A DNA stretch of 64,000 nucleotides. Origin: Hsuehochloa calcarea (taxonomy: Eukaryota; Streptophyta; Magnoliopsida; Poales; Poaceae). The stretch lies in NCBI GenBank assembly GCA_036346395.1, contig CM070606.1, forward strand, positions 21,748,915 to 21,812,914, in the 5' to 3' direction. Below, one piece after another: positions 12,637-23,878 of this stretch. The notes beneath the pieces were generated by a model that saw only the letters and a program-made list of their open reading frames with translations, was not told the DNA's origin and did not search any database. A program made the position numbers and the translations under genes. The first letter of the stretch is position 1. Each line of letters starts with the position of its first letter.

Positions 12637-13069
12637 AGTTTCCAAGCTCATGTTAGTTGCTATGATCTTTACATTGTCTCACATAGTTGCAGGCTCACAT
12701 AATAAAAAATATGGACTCTAGTGACCGGTAATACAAATTTTATAGTATCTTAGGCCTGTTTGATATAGCTCTACACTATGTTTTGCAGCTCTAACTCCAG
12801 CTTCAGTCTTTGATCCACTCCTATGAGAAATTGGAGCAGTCATATGAGATATTTAGTTAGAAAATTAGCTCTAGCTCCAGAAATGAGAAGGATAATTGTA
12901 AAAATATTGCACTACCCTTGTTTTGACTTATAATATTTTTTGTATTCCTTAACTTATGACATTTTAATAAATTGATTTCAGTTATGCTGTGCTTTTTGTT
13001 GCCATGTTGTGCAATATTGTGCCATTTTTTCGCCAACTTATGAAATTTTTACTAGAAAAAATACAACAT
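12637..13069. other. AT-rich intergenic, possible hAT-like MITE debris
   Basis: Several AGCTCTAGCTCCAG-like words (12770-12880) resemble terminal parts of small hAT-type MITEs, but no second terminus or TSD could be found. No gene is visible. Confidence 0.3.
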
Positions 13070-13079
13070 ATATAAACAT

Positions 13080-13871
13080 GCTTATTAAGGCGTAGCTCAG
13101 GGTTGAGGCGTCACCCTACCTTGCTATCACCCGTTGCTTTGATGTCGCCGTCGCCTATCGCCTCCCTCCTCGTCGCCATCCCCATCGCCCGTCTCCAGCA
13201 ACCACCTCCAGACCCAGATTTGGATCAAAGGTGAGAGGAAGAGCTAACCTAAGCCGCCATCTTGCTTCCCGTTGTTACTATCGCCGCCACCGTGGTTGTT
13301 GCTTGTCGAAGCCATCGTCGTCAGTCCACTTCATCACTGCGTCGTCGTGGTCGCTACTCTCCGCTCGTCGCCACCACCATGGCCGCGAGATCTGCTCTCT
13401 GTTCGTCGCCGCCACCATGGCCGCGAGATCTGGGGCTCCTAGTTATCAATGGCGCAGTGGAAGAGGATGAGCAAGGAGGTGATGTTGTGGGAGAGAAACA
13501 GCAGGGAGGCGACGACGCGACCAGCGTTGAGGGAGAACTAAGGAGGCGGCGTGGGTGAAGTAGCGTGGAGGGAGGAGGAGGCAGACGCCTCGCCGCTCGA
13601 CCGGGCAGGGGAAAAACGCACGCGTAAGCGCTCAGGCGGACAAGGAAAAATAAGAGGCAGCTAGGCAGCGGGATCTTCTACGGCCTTCTAGCTTGCTGCT
13701 GTGATATTTTACGACCTTATAGCCTGCTGAAAGCTGGCTTCTGCTTTTAACCTACTGCTCTGCACTACCGCCTCAAGATGTGTAAAGCGTCGCCTCACCT
13801 CGCGCCTTACCACTTAAAAGGTGTGAGGGGGTGAGTCGCCTCGCCTCGCCGTACTGCCTTAATAAGTATGA
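13080..13871. mobile_element. GC-rich foldback/Mutator-like element with 10-bp TSD
   Basis: ATATAAACAT at 13070-13079 is repeated exactly at 13872-13881. Just inside, CTTATTAAGG (13081-13090) is the inverted complement of CCTTAATAAG near the right end. A 9-10 bp duplication is characteristic of Mutator-like elements. The roughly 790-bp interior is GC-rich with CGCC/GCCG runs and short overlapping ORFs (13231-13558) that look like captured or low-complexity coding sequence and not a transposase. The right TIR is about five bases in from the duplication, so the exact termini are uncertain. Confidence 0.55.
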
Positions 13872-13881
13872 ATATAAACAT

Positions 13882-14282
13882 ACAAAGTTCATAACCAAAG
13901 TTCTAATTCAGTGAGTGCCTTCTCTAAAAAAAATCAATGCTCAGGAGATGTCGTTCACAATTCCCCTCATCTTTATTAATCAAAGCTACCATTCCAAATC
14001 CGAAAACCACTCATCCATTCAGCTTCTACAACTATTACAAACCTGACAGACAATAGCAAGCCTCCTTCCTCTTCTTCGCACAAATTTTCCTCCCCCATAA
14101 GAAAGTAGAGTTAGCTTATGGATTGCAAACTTCTCATCTTCCTGCATGGTAACGTAGAATCACTTTGATGCTTGTCAAACACCTATCATGCATGTACAAG
14201 CTCCGAAATCATTCAATCATCTGAACCAAATTAAATTCATATCCCAACTACAACACTGAACCATCAATACTGCTAGTTCTGG
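13882..14282 (-). other. Likely 3' UTR and flank of SmD2 fragment
   Basis: About 400 bp downstream of the SmD2 stop, with no ORF of its own. By position it may be the captured 3' untranslated region. No TIR was identified. Confidence 0.3.
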
Positions 14283-14577
14283 TTAAAAAATGATGACTGA
14301 ATCCTCCCCACGGAGGATCGTCGTGCTTATGAACCTGTCCTTGTTCACTGGGAGAGCCTTCTTCTTGCCTTTACCAGTCTTTGGAACCTGTAACATGAGC
14401 GTCATATGTAACCGAACACCGTAATACAAGACAAGGAAACAAAAAAGAACAGTTCGGAGAATGTGTCACATACCTCAGTCCATATCTCCCTAACATTCTC
14501 AAGAACCATGTTACAATGCCGATCAAATGCCCTCACACGACTAAGTAATTTCTTGTTGTTTCGAAGTTAATAAGCAC
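14283..14577 (-). pseudogene. SMD2: snRNP Sm D2 fragment (two exons, frameshifted)
   Basis: SmD2 is a core Sm-ring protein of spliceosomal snRNPs. The exon at 14577-14474 reads VLIN... and later HCNMVLENVREIWTE, bounded by a TTAG acceptor and a GTATGT donor. The exon at 14387-14283 reads VPKTGKGKKKALPVNKDRF and ends ...SVIIF-stop, after a TTACAG acceptor. These match the plant SmD2 C-terminal half. The first exon is 104 nt where 105 are expected, because one base is missing after the Asn codon, which shifts the frame. The C-terminal end has diverged from the usual RNPK ending. Retained introns argue for DNA-level duplication or capture and not retroposition. No first exon was found, and a ubiquitin-hydrolase fragment lies upstream instead. 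Confidence 0.85.
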
Positions 14578-14862
14578 CTAAGGCATAAGAGGGCATACTT
14601 TATCAGAAGAAAGACTAGCATAGATCAGCTGCAGTCAGCGTATGTGCTTAGGATGCGCTACTTCTGTGAATAACACCTAGAGATCTACTTCTACGTTACT
14701 TGCACAGAGTACAAGAATATACCAGTACGCTTGCAGCAAGCAAAGGTATAAGGTTACAGATACACAATTTGCATCAAGTAAAGTTGTCTTAAAAAAAAGA
14801 TCAAGTAAGTGAAAATATGCGTCGACAAAACTTGTTTGCTATCGACAATAAAACTTGTTTGC

Positions 14863-15083
14863 TATCAAGCAAAACAGTCAATAGCTTCATTTCCCGATTC
14901 ATACAAATAATCAAGATTGATGGCACATTGGGATAACCCAAGGGTTCATGAATGTCTACACATTGCAAAACGAGCTTATCAAGCAAAACAGCCAAGCTTG
15001 CTTATACAAATAATCAAGACTGATGGTGCAGTGGGCCAACCGAATGGTCCATGAATGGTTACACATTGCAAAACAAGCTATCA
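14863..15083. repeat. Tandem duplication, about 110 bp x 2
   Basis: TATCAAGCAAAACAG at 14863 recurs at 14977. Both copies continue through ATACAAATAATCAAGA and ACACATTGCAAAAC. The repeat lies between the UCH-like and SmD2-like fragments, in what would be an intron. Confidence 0.8.
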
Positions 15084-15295
15084 TATCAAGGGGTAAATTA
15101 AGAGCAAAGGATATAACGTTGAGTGAATGAATTAAACGGCCAGTAATTCATCTTGCAGCCAACTCAACCTTTTTTGCCTATAGTTCAGAGCAGCAATCTA
15201 TACCACAAAGCATCACATCGTGGCTGAGGCATTCTGTCTAACACATTAGATGCACTATGAAGAAAAAAAAACAGAACAGAACTATACAACCGTAC

Positions 15296-15584
15296 CTTGC
15301 CCCCGGCCGTGGAAGTGGCAGAAGCGTCGGGTTTCTCCTCCTCATCGTCCCGCTCACCCCGTAAAGCAACAAACTCGTTACCCTCTTCGCATCACATAAT
15401 CCAAACGAGGCGAACACCTCAAGAGGGACACGAGGAATTTTACCAGGGTAGCGAGAGGGTAGAGGAAGAGGAAGAGGCCAGCAAGCATGGGCTGGGGCAC
15501 CATGGCGAGCAGCTCGTGGTCGAGGCCGTAGACGTCCGAGAACTGCGCCTCCCCCTGGGAGACCCTCAGTCCCCACAACTGATC
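15296..15584 (-). pseudogene. Ubiquitin C-terminal hydrolase (UCH, peptidase C12) fragment
   Basis: UCH enzymes cleave small adducts from the ubiquitin C-terminus. The minus strand 15584-15444 encodes a run containing GEAQFSDVYGLDHELLAMVP and ending in FLYPLATL, followed by a GTAAAA donor. This is the conserved N-terminal region of plant UCH proteins. A second acidic piece, DDEEEKPDASATST, at about 15358-15296 ends at a GTACGG donor and fits the acidic loop that follows in the same family. The catalytic Cys and His regions are absent. The upstream start of the protein is replaced by unrelated GC-rich sequence. It is a partial copy, probably captured. Confidence 0.72.
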
Positions 15585-15995
15585 ACCAGCACAGCAACAC
15601 GCCGCGGCACGGCGATGAGGGAATCTGGGGGCAAGGGAGACCGGCGACGAGGGGATCCGGCGATGACGGGATCTGGGGGCAAGGGAGGCTGGCAATGAGG
15701 GGATCCGGGGGGCGGTAAGGGGTTCGGAGGCGAGGGAGCTGGGGAGCTGGGGACGAGGGATCCAGCGAAGAGGGGATTGGGGGCGAGGGTGTCGCCGCCG
15801 GGGAGGGGGTCGTCGCCCGGGTCGCCACCGCCTCCTCTCCTCTCTAGGTTTCTCTGCGACGTGTTGCGGGGCTCCACCGCTCCACCGCGTGAGAACGGGT
15901 GGAGTCTGGGCGCTGGGTTGCCAGGGTGTACTAGGGTGGCATATTACGGCTAATTTATCAAGGGGTATTTGGCTTTTTGGTCGGCAGTTTTCCAC
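15585..15995 (-). other. GC-rich 5' region of the chimeric locus
   Basis: Pro/Arg-rich ORFs overlap in several frames here, typical of GC-rich non-coding sequence. Repeats of GGGATCTGGGGGCAAGGGAG type occur at 15620-15720. It may be the promoter or 5' UTR supplied to the UCH/SmD2 fragments. Confidence 0.35.
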
Positions 15996-17020
15996 TTGAG
16001 CAAAGTTTCACCTTCTCGCGAAAATTATACTACGGGTTGCCCTAATTCCGGCTATTTTAACTCCGAAAATTTTATAAAGTAGTCCTGTTTAATACAGTAC
16101 CACCCATTCCAACTACGAAGCTAAAAGCCATATCAAAATAGATCATTAACGTCATAAGAAGGAAAGAGAAAGTTGCCAACTTCAGTTTTAGCAATAAAAA
16201 ACTGAGAATAACAGCACCAGTGACAACAAAGCAACACAAATATCATATCTATGTGCCGGTCATGTAGTAAGTTGTAAAGATTTTGGGCTATATACGTATC
16301 TGATAGTGTTGAACTGTTGATATGGCTAAAAGTAGGAGGGGACAGGGAGTATTTAGTTTGCTACTTTGTAAGGAAGACTGTCGAGATCTATTTAGTGCTC
16401 TACTCGAGAAGGCCAGTCTTTAGGGGATGCTGAACCGCAGACCTCATTCCAAACTCCATAACATGAATAATTTAGACACCCAACAGTAAAGAAATACCAA
16501 GCATGTTTGAGAAGTCAATGGGCAAATAAAATTATACCTCGTCTGGTCATTACATCAATTTATGTTTACCTGCTGCGCTACATCGGTTTTAGGTAAACTG
16601 AGCCAATCAGCCAATAAATCAACAGCCAAGACTATGAAGAGAAAAGCTATCTTGGCAGGACAGGGCTTGACATCTCAATATTGCTGTTAATTCGTAGTGT
16701 CAGATCCACTGCAGTTGTAACTCATGGATATGTCGCACATGGGCACATGGGCACATGGGCATGCTTAAGTATTTGTAAACTACAAACAAGATTCAATTTG
16801 GTTGGCTCAAGTTGTTCAAACCTCAAAGGGCTTGTTGTGGACTCACTGTTCAGTTTATCCATATGCTCTTTTTGCCAGTCTGGTATATATCAACCTGACA
16901 TTTTAAGGTGTATCCTTCCTAGAACTGTTATGGAGCTACCTTTCTTCTATGAATATGTACGTTAGTTTTTCATAACTCGTTAGTATTGAAGAAAATTAGT
17001 CCAGTAGTGAAAAGATGTAC
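15996..17020. other. No gene recognised
   Basis: AT-rich sequence with short unmatched ORFs. A GGGCACAT triplet repeat (16738-16760) is the only local structure noticed. Confidence 0.4.
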
Positions 17021-17111
17021 AAATTGGAAAATACCATCTAATTAATGTGGGGATGGCATGTGGAGCCAAGGGCCACATGTTAGTGATACATTGGATGGTA
17101 TTTTTTCAATT
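17021..17111. repeat. Small foldback (MITE-like) element
   Basis: AAATTGGAAAATACCATC at 17021-17038 is nearly the inverted complement of GATGGTATTTTTTCAATT at the right end. Inner CATGTGG/CCACATG continues the stem. The whole 91 bp could form a hairpin. Confidence 0.6.
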
Positions 17112-19284
17112 CGGTTAGTATTGTGTATCCTTATTTTGAAATGTGATGTGAGCAGCATTCATTTCAAAAAATTAAAAATGCAGCCTTCATTGTTTGCAAG
17201 TTTTCAATGATTTATCCTCACAAAAAAATCCCAATGATTTATTGTAAGGAAAGTAGGGTCTTGTATGCTAACTCTGCAATTATATTATTATACAGAAAAA
17301 TTGAAGGTCACAACAAGTTGAATATTGCCCGGATCTATTCATCTCCATCCATTGAATGTGGTGTGGGTGCACCTTATGCTATCTGTTTCTTTAGTTTTTA
17401 TGTACAACTTGTGAGTGTTGTGCACTAGTTTTTTCTTGGACAAATACTCAATTTGGTTTCTGTTTTCTTTGCCACTGCCGCATAATTATTTTCTCTACCA
17501 ATCTATTTCATAATTTTACCATGTTTCACACTATATGGTCGTAATCAGAATTTTTAATGCCTACAGAATGAAAAGGGGGAATGTACTTCAGTCTTCAGTG
17601 TTACTAACCTGTGAAAAACTGAATTAAATGTTTTTTACCAGTGACCATTGCATTTGTACAAATGGCAGATTTGCTATATTCAAAGCAAAAGAAGGAAATC
17701 GATATCTGTCAGTTCTCCGCACCATGCAGTAAGCACAACAAATAGCAAGCTCCTAGCCTCCCTACTATGCCCTAGGGAAATGCTTGGACACAAACATATG
17801 TTCATTCAAATTGCCAGTACCATGCATCACCTGTCTATGCTGAGATTCTTCGTCTCTGTTATACTTACAAACATTGTGCAACTAATTCATGTCATTTCTT
17901 GCAACAAATTGCCGGTCTTGTGGAACAGTTGCGACATTACCTATGCAAGCTCCATGACAACTCAGTTTGCCTTCTGAGGGTGGTAGTCTAGCTTGGGTCC
18001 TTTGGGAAGAAGATATTACAGAGGTATAGTATGGCACAACTGACTACTCGTTACATGGTGAATTTTGCTCAAATAATCGTTTCTACCTGCTTGACTTTTC
18101 TCTTGCAAACCTCAGAAGAATATCAAAACTGTCTGTTATGCCTTCTATACAACAGACACTGAATCAGCAAAAATATGAATGCCCTGAAAATTTTTGGAAG
18201 AGAACCAACCAAGAAAACAACTCCAGCAAACACTAAAGAATAATTCAAGAAAGTATCATTCTTTCTGTGTTTTCTCCTTTCTTTCTTAAGAAGTGCACCA
18301 TCATGTCAGTATAAACCAAGGAAGCAACTCCAACAGAAGCAACAAGAGGGTCTCAGGAAGAACTTACAGTTTGCAGTTACAGAACGAAAGAGGACACGAA
18401 GTGATATTGGCTCGGCTCACCTCTGGCGCTAGGCAGTTCGCTGTCGCTGAGATGAGCCAAGTCAATACCATGCCATGTCTTCTTGTTCTTTCTTCTTGGC
18501 TCTCTTCATCTGAATGCTTCTTCACTCCATCACTTGGTCCGTCTTTTATAGTGCAGCTGTGAATAGTTTAAGATTACAAGGGTTGTGTCTGGTGCAAGGC
18601 GGGCTTAAGATTGGGGAATGCGAACTCAAGATCCTAACCGTCCGATCGGTACAATAATGTGTTGTATTCATAATTCATCTGGTCTAAACTGTACTTCAGA
18701 ATCAAGGATGATAGCAGTCCCATAATCAAATGGATGATAATCTTTCACATGACTCGAATAGATGACAATCTTTCACACGACCGGAAGGTTCACACTCGAC
18801 ACCGTGGGTTCTTGTTATCTATTTTTTATTTATGGGGTTAATGTTAAATTTTTATTTGTAACATATTAATACTACTGGACTATTGACTCTATTGTTTGCA
18901 TTGTAGGAATCTATCAAACATGTGCAGCCATTTAAAAGCATGGTGAGCTTGGAAATACCCTCCAGGGTCTAATTCTTGCTGGAAAGAAAGCAACAAAAAA
19001 TGGAGCACAAGTGTTGCGAAAACGAAGCGTCTACTTTGTTTGTTCCTTTTGACAAGGTCAGTGCTGTAAGAAAAATTTTCAGGCCGGCTGTGTGTTGTCC
19101 TCTTGTGAACGGCATGAACCGGAGATAACTTAGAATAGCTCGGCCAAAGCGAACTGACCATTGTTATAATGCACTATTTCTCAGTTGATTTCTTTTTGTT
19201 ACTTTACATTCTTTTTATGGGAGGCTGCTACGGTGGTTCCTAAGCACAACTTCCACGTTACTTCACTAGAAATCTAGAATCTAC
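17112..19284. other. Unresolved, possible decayed gene fragments
   Basis: A plus-strand stretch at about 17642-17716 is bounded by a pyrimidine-tract CAG acceptor and a GTAAGC donor, and one frame reads CTNGRFAIFKAKEGNRYL. On the minus strand a TATAAAA box at 18550-18544 precedes a short MVLTWLISATANCLAPE reading that ends at a GTGAGC donor (near 18430). I do not recognise either protein. They could be exons of captured genes or chance. The rest shows nothing. Confidence 0.25.
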
Positions 19285-19325
19285 GTAAATACATATATAC
19301 ATATACATACATACATACATAGATA
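19285..19325. repeat. TACA/TATA microsatellite
   Basis: Repeats of ACATATATACATATACATACATA type, just left of the CAGTAA-rich locus. Confidence 0.8.
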
Positions 19326-19996
19326 TACTATTCTGTAGTTGGGTATAGAATAGTTATTCTACGCCTAGGCAGCCCACCGAGCACTATCCAAGCTAGGTGT
19401 GATGCACGCACGCGCAATCCCATACAGCCGGCCCACCAACTGCAGAGGCGGCCCAGAAACGTCCGCGCCCGCGAGGGTCTCGATCCGACAGTAAATATCA
19501 TATGTCGTAACAGTAATAAGAGTATCCATTTTACTGCATGTTTCAGGGGAGCACGATTTTTTGTAAGCTCCTATGTTAGTTAGTAAAACTTAACATCGTA
19601 CATAGTAATCGGCTTCCCTTTTTTGCCACCGCTTTTTTGCAATCTCTTTTTTTACAGTAAAAAGTTAGTGTCGTGATAGTAAACCCTAGCTATCTTGTAA
19701 GGTAATTGCGTTGGTGGTACTGAGTAGGTCCAATGAAGTAAACATACGTTTCTAGAATAATAAACGGTTTCATCGTAGACACTAAATGGTTTCACCGTAG
19801 ACAGTAAACACAAATTCAAACTAGATATATCGTGAAGACAGTAATATAAAACATGACATGCAGTAAATGGCTTCATCGCAGACAGTAAATACAAATTCAA
19901 CCGGTTTTTTTGTATTTATATAAGCCCAAACAGCATGGCCAGTCGCTTTTTACAAATATTAAAAAAAAAGTAGAAACCTAAATAATCAAAGTTCTT

Positions 19997-20590
19997 CTAG
20001 TGGCGGAGGTAGCTTACTATCTCCATCTTCAAAACTTCGTAGGCGATGTCGTCGGCGTCGGACGGTTCGAGATCAACGAACAAAGCTTGAAATGAGTCCA
20101 CCCACTGATGCGCCCGTTCGAGTGTCACCCAAAGACACTCTGACTGAAGAATCAAGTCGAATTGTGCCCATAGGCTCTCTTCCATTGCTCGAGGGGTCTC
20201 AGCAAGGTAGACTCGGTCGCCTGCCACCTCGATGAGGTAGTCGAAGCGACAATAGTCCTCTAGAAGACGTGCAACATTGTTCTAGAGGACCACATCAGTG
20301 GCGAGGTTAGCTCACCGGAAGCTGGAGACGACACAAAAGACGCGGCGGAGGAGGACGACCAGACGGCGGAACATCGCCAACACGTCCCTCGGCTTAACGT
20401 CCGGCAGAGGAGGCATGACACTATTAGTACAGTGCCCCTCTGCAGCATCCGCCAGCGCAAGGCCGAAAAGGTGCTCGTACAGAATGGCCAGGTAAACCAT
20501 CAACGTAGGCGTTACGGGAGAAGAGTGGGGAGCCATTTTTTTAACTCTTCTAGTTGTTGATGGAGGGTGCGAAAGATAGTAGAGCGACAT
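19997..20590 (-). pseudogene. Unknown protein, about 197 codons, two in-frame stops
   Basis: An ATG at 20590 opens a frame that stays the same down to a stop at 19997. It is broken by TGA (20314-20312) and TAG (20284-20282). The product begins MSLYYLSHPP, with a likely alternative start at MAPHSSPVTPTLMVYLA. It has a hydrophobic patch (LVVLLRRVFCVV) and an acidic C-terminal half (LEPSDADDIAYEVLKMEI). I do not recognise it. Its long open frame despite two point-like stops suggests a once-coding gene belonging to the CAGTAA-rich element, transcribed away from the Ulp1-type gene. Confidence 0.45.
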
Positions 20591-21465
20591 GATAATCCAT
20601 CTTCTGGTGGTGGATGACCATTCTTATAAAAACAAAGAGTAACGTCGGTGTGCGAGCTGAAGGGACGCATCGGGAGCCGAAGTGGCATTGATGCTCTTAA
20701 GGCTCATTCGGTTGACGCTTAATAGAACCTTTCACTCACACGCAACGTTGACAGTAAAAACATACTCACAACTTAGTAAACCTAGTCGGCCATACAATAA
20801 TTAAGAAAACTAGATGTGTAATAGTAACGTTACTAGCACCATACATTAAATGTATGAAACCAATGCAGTAAAAGTATGAGGTAGTAATATCAATGTAATA
20901 TGCAGTAATTGATACTAGCGTTTACTGCGAATAATTGCTTAGGTTTTTTTCTTTTTTTTAAACGGGCGCGGAAGTCGCATATATTACGTGCTTGGGGCCA
21001 CATCGTTCGGGGCCGTTTCCCTGTACTATAGAAAATCATATTTTCTCTTTCTGGCGATGCACTCAACCCTCAAAGGAATTAAAAAATCAAGGTCCCCGAC
21101 GAGCTATACCGACCCGCATTCCCTTCAGGAGCAGAGGCGATCTTTGTTCTCAGCACCCTCTAACACACTTGCACCCCGAAGGTTAGGGAATACGACTGTT
21201 TATTTTGTTTTGGATTACTTCCTCTCTCGCGAAGTGGGGTTTTCTAGGGTCCAACGCAATAATTTACCCCCAATTTTCTATAATTTTTCACTATACCTGG
21301 GTGATTTCTTCCTCCATATTTTTTGGAGCATTTTTTGGATAGTTTTTGATATCCACATTTTTAAGTAAAACAACTCCTCACATGCAGTAATTCGTAGGAT
21401 GCACTTTTTTGTTTATCTTCTTCGCTTTTTTGTATCCGTGCTCCGGGCAATAAAATAAGGACAAC
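20591..21465. other. CAGTAA-rich spacer and possible 5' UTR
   Basis: AGTAAA-type motifs cluster at 20750-20940. After 20990 comes a C-rich leader-like stretch (GGTCCCCGACGAGC, CCTTCAGGAGCAGAGG). No gene is recognised. Confidence 0.35.
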
Positions 21466-21594
21466 CGGTGATGCACCCTCCAAGGTGAGGAAGATCACCA
21501 TCGAGGGAAGCCAGTCGGCGTTGGAGATTTACTGCGACCCCTCCCAGCGCGAGGACATCCTCAAGAGCAGCGATCGCATCTGTCACAGATGATC
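21466..21594 (+). pseudogene. Possible N-terminal exon of the Ulp1-type gene
   Basis: The plus strand reads KVRKITIEGSQSALEIYC followed by DPSQREDILKSSDRICHR and a TGA. The composition and position, upstream of the conserved block at 23884, fit the N-terminus of grass Ulp1-linked TE genes. The link is inferred, because a related LTR and AT-rich sequence separate the two. Confidence 0.35.
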
Positions 21595-22349
21595 GCGTGG
21601 GTTTCGAGAAGAAAAAGCAGCAAGAGGAGGCAGGCAAGGCCCGCAATGCAGGATGTCCTCGTACGTTGGATGGGACCGCTCACGAGATTGCAACGATACA
21701 TTTATGCACATATAGCAGTAAACACACAACATTTGTTACAGTAATTTGATAATATTATAGATTGTTATCTTTTTTCCCCATCATAAGTAAACACGAGTCA
21801 TGCCTGCAGTAATTAGTAAACATATTGTCAGTAAAAAGGTTGTTACATCGAATGCAGGCTCCGCGCGATAGGAGGAAGGGACCTTGGACGACATGCATCA
21901 AAGGCGCTCCCACAGCGTATACTCAAAATCGCGTATTAAGGGTGTTAATCGAGTAGTATTCATAAAAAGCGCTTTAAGGGCCTGTGCAATTAAATTAATT
22001 AGTATATAAAAATAGAGGAGCTATATAAATAGATCTTGGATTTTCTAGAAACCTAGTAGTTTTTCTTCCCACCCTAGCCGCCTGTTTTTCTCTTTCTCCT
22101 GGAGCTTGCGCCGCTTTTTCTTTATTGTCGTTTGCGCGCGACAAAGGATGTCCTCGCTGTTGCCTCCGATGCTACCAAGATGGGACCGCTCACTGCCACG
22201 CTGCTGCGCCGTCACGCGCTTTTCACCTGGAAACAAACCAATACCAAGATCGCAAATTTCACCAACCAATGAGCCGAGCAATCGCTCGCCGTGGTTAGGG
22301 CAACGATACATTTTCCCGGCCAATGATCCTCGTATTTTTCCCTCTGCAC

Positions 22350-23878
22350 TGTTTTTTCTAGATTAATTAGAGATTATAATCTAGAATAATTAGTGAGGAT
22401 TTAGAATTTCTAGAGAGGCCGATTATTAGATTTGTTTACAATTCGGGTACCTTAATGGCATTTTGTAAATCTCATCTACTAGTTAATTGTAGATAATTTG
22501 CATATTTTATCATTCAAGCGGACAAGTAGATTTCGAGTTATGATTTTCTGTTTTTACGGTTGTCGTCTTTCCCTTAATTAGAGTTTTAGGAAAGTTGTAG
22601 ATAATTGTCCAATGGTTCTGTAGAATCTGATAACGCGCATTTTGGTTGAGTAAAACAAAAGTTATGAATTTAATAAGACTGCTGTTCGGCGGACAGACCG
22701 GCTTTCAATACGGAGGGTTAGATGATTTAATTAGAAGACTGTGTAATCTAAGAAAATGTGGATAATTTTAGTCCAGAATGGGGTGGTTTGTTGTGATCGG
22801 ACTTTCGAGTCAAAAGTTACGTTCGTTTTAGTACTAAGACAGCAACGGGTAACTATTCGCACCGCGTAACGTGGTATATTTGGGGACGTGTAGGAGCGAA
22901 GCATATTGATTGCTATTCTTGTTGCTGTAATTTGTATTGAAGTTGGTGTATTTAATATAGTAATCAAATCGTATAGTAAAGGCAAGTGTCAATGATCAAT
23001 GATCGATCACCGCTTTCTTTATCTTCTATTACCATTATTGTTGTGCTTTTATTTTGTTTAATTGCAAGCAAATAATTGGTATGTTTATATCGTTGTTGAC
23101 AAGCATGATGAAAAGTTGGATATGATGTTTATGATGGAGTTTGCATGTTTGCATACATAAGCATCTTTGCATAAGAGAAGGTGATCATGATTGATCACAA
23201 CTCCACGGAGTGGAGGAGGTCCCGATCCTTATGGAGGAACGGGCTTGAGAGTGAATGTTGTCGCGAGCATTCACTCATGCTATACCGATATATGCGAAAG
23301 AAGTGCATGTGGACATGTAGAATAGATTTGCATTGGTACATGAGATTAATGGTCAGAATCAAAGAGAATATAATCGCATGAGAATATTAATGGAAGTACT
23401 GTGATGATAATGAAGTTATTGAATGCTGTTGATTTATTATTGTTCGTTGTTTATGGATGTGTTTGCTGAGTCGTGGACTCACCCTTGCTCTATTGTTGTC
23501 TTTAGGTGATCTTCGAGGATGCCGTAACTGAGAGCGAGTAGAGCACATGGACATCACATGATCATTCGCCAAGATAATCTTTTCATTCAATATTGGTTTA
23601 CACATGGACATGTTAGAGGTTGAATAAAGTTTAGGACATCATTTGGACTAGACTATTTGCTTTATTAATTTGGATTCATTGGGTGTTGCTACTTTGGATT
23701 ATTTACCTGGTTATAATTCCCATTGCTTATTTATTATCTTTTGATCCATAATTACGCATTGCTCTTTTGTGGTCCATGAATATGATTATCATTGTTTTCT
23801 TGCTAGTGTGTCGATAATTATTAGTGTAAAGAGTAGTTTAGTGGCATTCCAGGCTCAGTGTTGGGCTGGGGTGTTACA
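22350..23878 (+). mobile_element. Solo or partial gypsy-type LTR
   Basis: It ends GGGGTGTTACA. It contains a CTATACCGATATATGCGAAAG block and a TGCTGAGTCGTGGACTCACC block, which parallel the LTRs at 753-2763 and 50795-53025 (plus orientation). No internal region or second LTR adjoins it. The left end is uncertain: a candidate TG lies in the CTGCACTGTTTTTT context near 22350, and no perfect TSD was found. Confidence 0.5.

Noticed and set aside
14283..15990. A functional SmD2 or UCH gene
   Set aside because: SmD2 lacks its first exon and has a one-base deletion. UCH lacks the catalytic region and start.
15566..15995. Long Pro/Arg-rich minus-strand ORFs
   Set aside because: Three overlapping frames are open at once in GC-rich DNA. 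Only the UCH-like segment downstream has recognisable coding content.
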